Below, piece after piece: positions 60,202-64,000 of a stretch of DNA of 64,000 nucleotides. Both the position numbers and the translations under genes were made by a program. Each line of letters starts with the position of its first letter. Position 1 is the stretch's first letter. The notes under the pieces are model-generated. The model saw nothing but the letters and a program-made list of their open reading frames with translations. It was not told where the DNA came from and did no database searches. This stretch comes from Phascolomyces articulosus (Eukaryota; Mucoromycota; Mucoromycetes; Mucorales; Lichtheimiaceae): assembly GCA_025677815.1 (NCBI GenBank), contig JAIXMP010000060.1:62001-126000 (forward strand), written 5' to 3'.

Positions 60202-61808
60202 ATGGAGACTGATATTGAAATTATAGATGAATATGTTAATAGGAATGATGAAGATATTAAAAATTATAAGAAAATTTTAAAACATGAAATAAGTAAATTA
60301 ATATTAAATAAATGGGCATTTTTAACAAATGATTGGCAAAAGATATTAAATGTTTATAAACATCGAACTAAATTAAAAAATATTAAATTTATTACAGAAA
60401 TAAAGAATGAATTATTATAAAAATTAGGGTTTATACCTGTCTTCTTCTTAACAGTATTATATAGTAATAAAGAGTATCCTAGTCCTTATACTGAAGTTGA
60501 AAAAGGACTACTTTTATTATATCAGTTAGTTTCTAGTTTTACTTCAAAAAATATAAAAAAATATATGCCACATATAACTTTTTATTCTGTCTATAAAGAA
60601 TTCTGGATAACTAATTATAGTAATTTAGATAAATTTGTAAATTATTGTTTACTAAATATGTTTAGCAATATAAAATTAGAATATTATCTACAATTATTAA
60701 AAATCCTAAGAATTTTAAAAACATAACTTTAATGCTAGATGGACATGATACTAGTATTGAATATGATAAACCTGATATCTCATTACAGAAAAAATGGAGT
60801 TATAAATTAAAAAGTGCAGGTATTAGAACACAAGTATTAATTAATATTAATAAAATGGCTATAAATATATCTAACAGTCAATTATATACAAATAGTAGTG
60901 ATGGGGGTATGTTTCTTAATATGAAAATTTATAATAAAATTAAAGAACAGGATATTATTGCATTAGATGAAGGATATACCTTATTTATAAAACAATTTGA
61001 AACATTATGTAAAAATAAAAGTTTAAATTTCACTGATAAAAATTTATTTTATCCTATAAGAAAAGAAAATAGTATAAAATTAAATACTCAAGAAGAACAC
61101 TATAATAAAGTTTTTAGTAGCTTCCATTCATTAGTAGAAAACCAGTTTAAAGATATACATAATAAATTTAAGAGATTTTTAAATAATAATTCTATATTAA
61201 AAACAGATGAAATTAAATATATTAATTTGCAATTAAAAGTAGCATTCTTATTAAAAAGCATTCAAATATTTTCTGAAAAATTTAATATTATTACCTAAGA
61301 ACATCATAAATTATAGGTAAATGATAATTTTAATTTTCTAAGTGATTCAAGATTAGTTGATATAGAATATACAAATGAAATGGAACAATCAGAAAAATTA
61401 AGAGAAATAGATAAATTACAAAAAGATTTACTAAATTTAAGTATAGAAAATATAAATAATAGTATGATAATAGATAATGAAGAAGAAGATGATAATAATG
61501 GAGATATTGAAGATGAAAAAAGTAATATAGATTTTCCTAAATATAAGAATCCAACAAAAAAAAGAAAAAAAAAGTCCAAATCATTAAAAAAAAAGTTAAA
61601 TATATATAAAATTAGAGATGTCAATAAAAGTAATAATATATATGAAGTTGAAAACATAGAATCTTATAAAATAGAAAATAAACAATATATATTTTATGTT
61701 AAATGGAAAAACTATAATAATAGTGAAAATACATAGGTTAAGGAAAAAGATTTTAATCAAAAAGAAATGATTTATAAATATTTTAAAGAAAAGAATATAT
61801 TATATTAA
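60202..61808 (+). pseudogene. DDE transposase with C-terminal chromodomain, decayed
   Basis: Starts METDIEIIDEYVNRND; an N-terminal helical part ends at a stop (60418). The frame continues with LGFIPVFFLTVLYSNKEY and PHITFYSVYKEFWITNY. A one-base frameshift near 60675 leads into the DDE-type core: LMLDGHDTSIEYDKPD, YKLKSAGIRTQVLINI, SDGGMFLNMKIYNKI, IALDEGYTLFIKQF and FYPIRKENS. After stops at 61296 and 61314 an acidic linker and KKRKKKSKSLKKK follow, then a chromodomain: YEVENIESYKIENKQYIFY, VKWKNYNNSENT-stop-VKEKDF. The stop at 61734 stands where the conserved Trp of chromodomains is expected. The core fits the DDE_Tnp_4/Harbinger-like group; I recall near-identical layouts in arbuscular mycorrhizal fungi. 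The second catalytic Asp region reads DEGYT, not DGGYT. Confidence 0.7.
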
Positions 61809-62840
61809 TTATAAAAATAAATAAATATATATATATATTTTAGTCAGTAGAAACATCATTTATATTATATGTAATTATTGATTTATTATAATAGAGTATT
61901 CCCCTTATTAAGAAAGTGGTACATGTGATGGTTTATATTAATAAATTAAGATAGTATGTCCTAAATCAAGTTGCTATATATTTTGCATTTTAGGAGAAAG
62001 GGTATATACACTTATATTATCATCATCATTATACTATTTAAAAGATGGTGTTGGTTGGCTATAACCACTACACCTAAAGGCCCAGAGCTTAGTAAATAGA
62101 CTATAAAGGAGGAGAAAAATAAGGAGGAGAAAAAGGAAGTGAAGATTCCTAAGCCAGTGAAGTATAAGAGCAGCTCAGATGATAATGAGTGGAGTAATAA
62201 GGAGGTGACCTATAAAGAAGTATAGGAGGAAGTTAGAAACTGTCCTATTTTTTAGTAAACCTTTTTTTTTTATTGACTTGTAATTTCTTATGTTTTTTTT
62301 TATATTGGAATAATATGAACAGAAATAAAAACTTTTACTATTGTTTTACAGGATTCACGATTATATTTTACATATTTTGCATATCTTTTTCTATAGTATA
62401 ATCATTTTTGATTAAGTAATGAATAAGTTAAATTATACTCCATTTAAATTTAAAAATGCTAAAAATGTCAAGTTATTGACCCTTTTAATATGGTTTTTTT
62501 ACCAATGCCCTCTCAAGATAGAGATAAAAAGATATAAAGATTATTTCTGACTAAAAATAATGATTATATAATTTATTAATATGACCAGCTTCATATTATT
62601 TGGCTATGATGTGTTATAGCTTAGGTTTAACTATTATAAATTTTGTACATAAAAAAATGGTAGACTTTATAATTTATAAGATTCTCATGATATTTATATA
62701 ACAGTTCAAATATTAAGAAACTATTGATATTCTGATGAAATTTTTATAATTATTAGAAATATTAATAGTGTATCATAGTAATAAAATTCTGGTGATACAC
62801 CCCTTTTTTTGCAGTATGTTTTAAATACTTTCCAATATGA
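61809..62840. other. Mostly noncoding with one charged coding trace
   Basis: Between 62040 and 62250 a plus-strand reading gives TTTPKGPELSK, then KEEKNKEEKKEVKIPKP and KYKSSSDDNEWSNKEV, a lysine/glutamate-rich fragment typical of element-encoded linkers. The rest has no coding signal. Confidence 0.4.
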
Positions 62841-63116
62841 GGACATAAACTAGTTTCAGAACAATGCAAAAATCTGAAAAGATTAGGTATTAATAATAGT
62901 TATATCTTAGATATAAATTATCCAGATATGAATGTTGTTGGATTTCTCATTTATAATAACTATGAACAAGAGCTTATTAAAATAATGAAGAAGAGCAATT
63001 TAGAGCCTAATACTAACTTTGACCCCTATAATCCTAACTATTTGAAAGACCAGAAATATAAAGATCTTTTAGATAATGAAAAACTAATGCATGCTAAAGT
63101 TATACAATACTACTAA
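62841..63116 (+). pseudogene. Retroelement-like fragment
   Basis: Plus-strand reading NLKRLGINNSYILDINYPDM then NVVGFLIYNNYEQELIKIM, DPYNPNYLKDQKYKDL and a stop at 63114-63116. I recall proteins with LGI-x-x-x-x-VLDVNYPD-x-x-V-x-LLIH-NY and FDP-x-x-P-x-x-L-x-DPKY in Mucoromycota, encoded beside non-LTR retrotransposon reverse transcriptases. Nothing of a reverse transcriptase is seen to the right. Assignment is tentative. Confidence 0.45.
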
Positions 63117-64000
63117 ATTTTATGTGCTATAGACTTTATTTAATAGCTAGTCAAATTCTCTGTTGCTCATTTCTTCTACCAAAAATAAATTATCTTACTA
63201 GAAACTTTACAAGTGCTATATGGCCATTATGTTGTACCAAAACAACCCCCTAGATAAGCCTCCCCTAAAGTAATAAAGGCTGCAGCAGACCTATTTTAAA
63301 TAGATTCATTGACAGACTAGTAGGATAAGGAAACTAAAAATGAAATGATTATTGATAGGGTTCCCCATAGTTTAGTTCAGTTCAATTCTTCTAAGGAATT
63401 GAACTGAACTGTAATTTGAAAGAATCAAACCAAACTGAACCATAAAGGAACTGAAGAACTATAGGCAGAACTGAGAACTGAAAACTAAGAATTCAAATAC
63501 ATATAAATGAATGCAAATGTACAAACAAAACCCATATAATCAAATCAATAAAGGCAATAATTGTTATAGACCACTATAAAATAGAATAAAAAACATTTTG
63601 AAATTGATATCTTTATTATAAATAATATTTTAAATTATATTATATATTATGTATATAGTACCAAATGCTAAAAAAGCAAACATCATGGCCTTTATCTTTA
63701 ATAATCCAGTTCTATACCATGTGTGCATTGGATTGTAAAAGAAGATGATTCTGGTGTAGGTGCTTAGTAAGTATTACATATATATAATAAAAAATCACAT
63801 CCAATCATCTAATATCTTTATAATAACAAAGTATCCAAAAACAGAACCATTCCAAAAGGGAGAATAGATTGCACCTGAATAACTATCATTGCTGCATAAA
63901 AAAATCGATGATCATGTTGAGTATATTATAAAAGAATATAGTCATTACCTTATGAAAAAAGCATATAAAAAAAGGTAATATTGATTATGGATGACGTTAA
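63117..64000. other. AT-rich end region
   Basis: No gene seen in the last 880 bp apart from the hairpin at 63374-63410 and a cluster of GAACTGAA repeats to about 63485. Confidence 0.5.
63374..63410. repeat. Perfect 15-bp hairpin with 7-base loop
   Basis: Arms 63374-63388 (AGTTCAGTTCAATTC) and 63396-63410 (its exact reverse complement) around the loop TTCTAAG. Further AACTGAA/GAACTGA units follow to about 63485. The setting is noncoding; a transposon end or transcript hairpin is possible. Confidence 0.85.

Noticed and set aside
36615..61808. Reassigned stop codons (TAA/TAG read as Gln)
   Set aside because: TAG and TGA stand for Trp in several places as well as Gln, and catalytic residues are also mutated. 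One code cannot explain both; transition mutation can. The left-hand genes use normal TAA/TAG stops.
1..64000. CRISPR array, bacterial operon or organelle DNA
   Set aside because: No regularly spaced direct repeats, no ribosome-binding-site-driven gene strings; genes have spliceosomal introns and nuclear fungal identities.

Overview
The window is nuclear DNA of a filamentous fungus, most likely a member of Mucoromycota. It is very AT-rich, its genes carry short GT-AG introns full of A/T runs, and the recognisable proteins are ordinary fungal housekeeping and regulatory proteins. The mobile elements of the right half are of types common in early-diverging, AT-rich fungal genomes. I could not run any search, so all names rest on motifs read from the translated sequence.

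Left part (1 to about 35.5 kb), gene-bearing. In order: the 3' part of an Nma111-type HtrA/PDZ protease; a membrane-anchored heme-thiolate peroxidase (chloroperoxidase/peroxygenase family); the third subunit of DNA polymerase delta with a C-terminal PCNA-binding box; a Pin1/Ess1 prolyl isomerase whose first coding exon appears to be the ATG alone; then on the minus strand a glutamine-rich basic helix-loop-helix factor, an Msn2-like C2H2 zinc-finger factor and an MRP51-type mitochondrial ribosomal protein. The two transcription-factor genes have unusually long gene-free upstream regions (about 5.5 and 3.3 kb) packed with microsatellites and homopolymers. Further right are a decayed gene of a family I recall as restricted to Mucorales (preceded by three copies of a 12-bp palindrome), an intact short-chain dehydrogenase in eight exons, a small DUF3245-type nuclear protein, a truncated UDP-glycosyltransferase remnant and an intact seven-exon Sec14-like lipid-transfer protein.

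Right part (about 35.5 to 64 kb), a transposon graveyard. No intact host gene was recognised. Present are a chromodomain Ty3/gypsy polymerase remnant, an RTC4-like pseudogene, a Mutator-like transposase joined to an OTU cysteine-protease domain, a second Mutator/OTU copy with its catalytic cysteine changed to tyrosine, a KDZ-type transposase, a CACTA (tnp2-like) transposase, a DDE transposase with a C-terminal chromodomain, and a retroelement-like fragment. Four solo LTRs of two families, each with a perfect 5-bp target duplication, are inserted here: one in the gypsy chromodomain, one in the RTC4 reading frame, one in an intron of the Mutator gene and one in noncoding DNA.

Overall pattern. 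Most in-frame stop codons in the right-hand elements sit where glutamine or tryptophan is expected and are explained by single C-to-T or G-to-A transitions, mostly in CpA/TpG context. This is the footprint of RIP-like or methylation-linked mutation, not of a changed genetic code. Homopolymer runs and microsatellites, abundant in the first 22 kb, become rare from about 30 kb on, so the two halves differ in mutational regime as well as in content.
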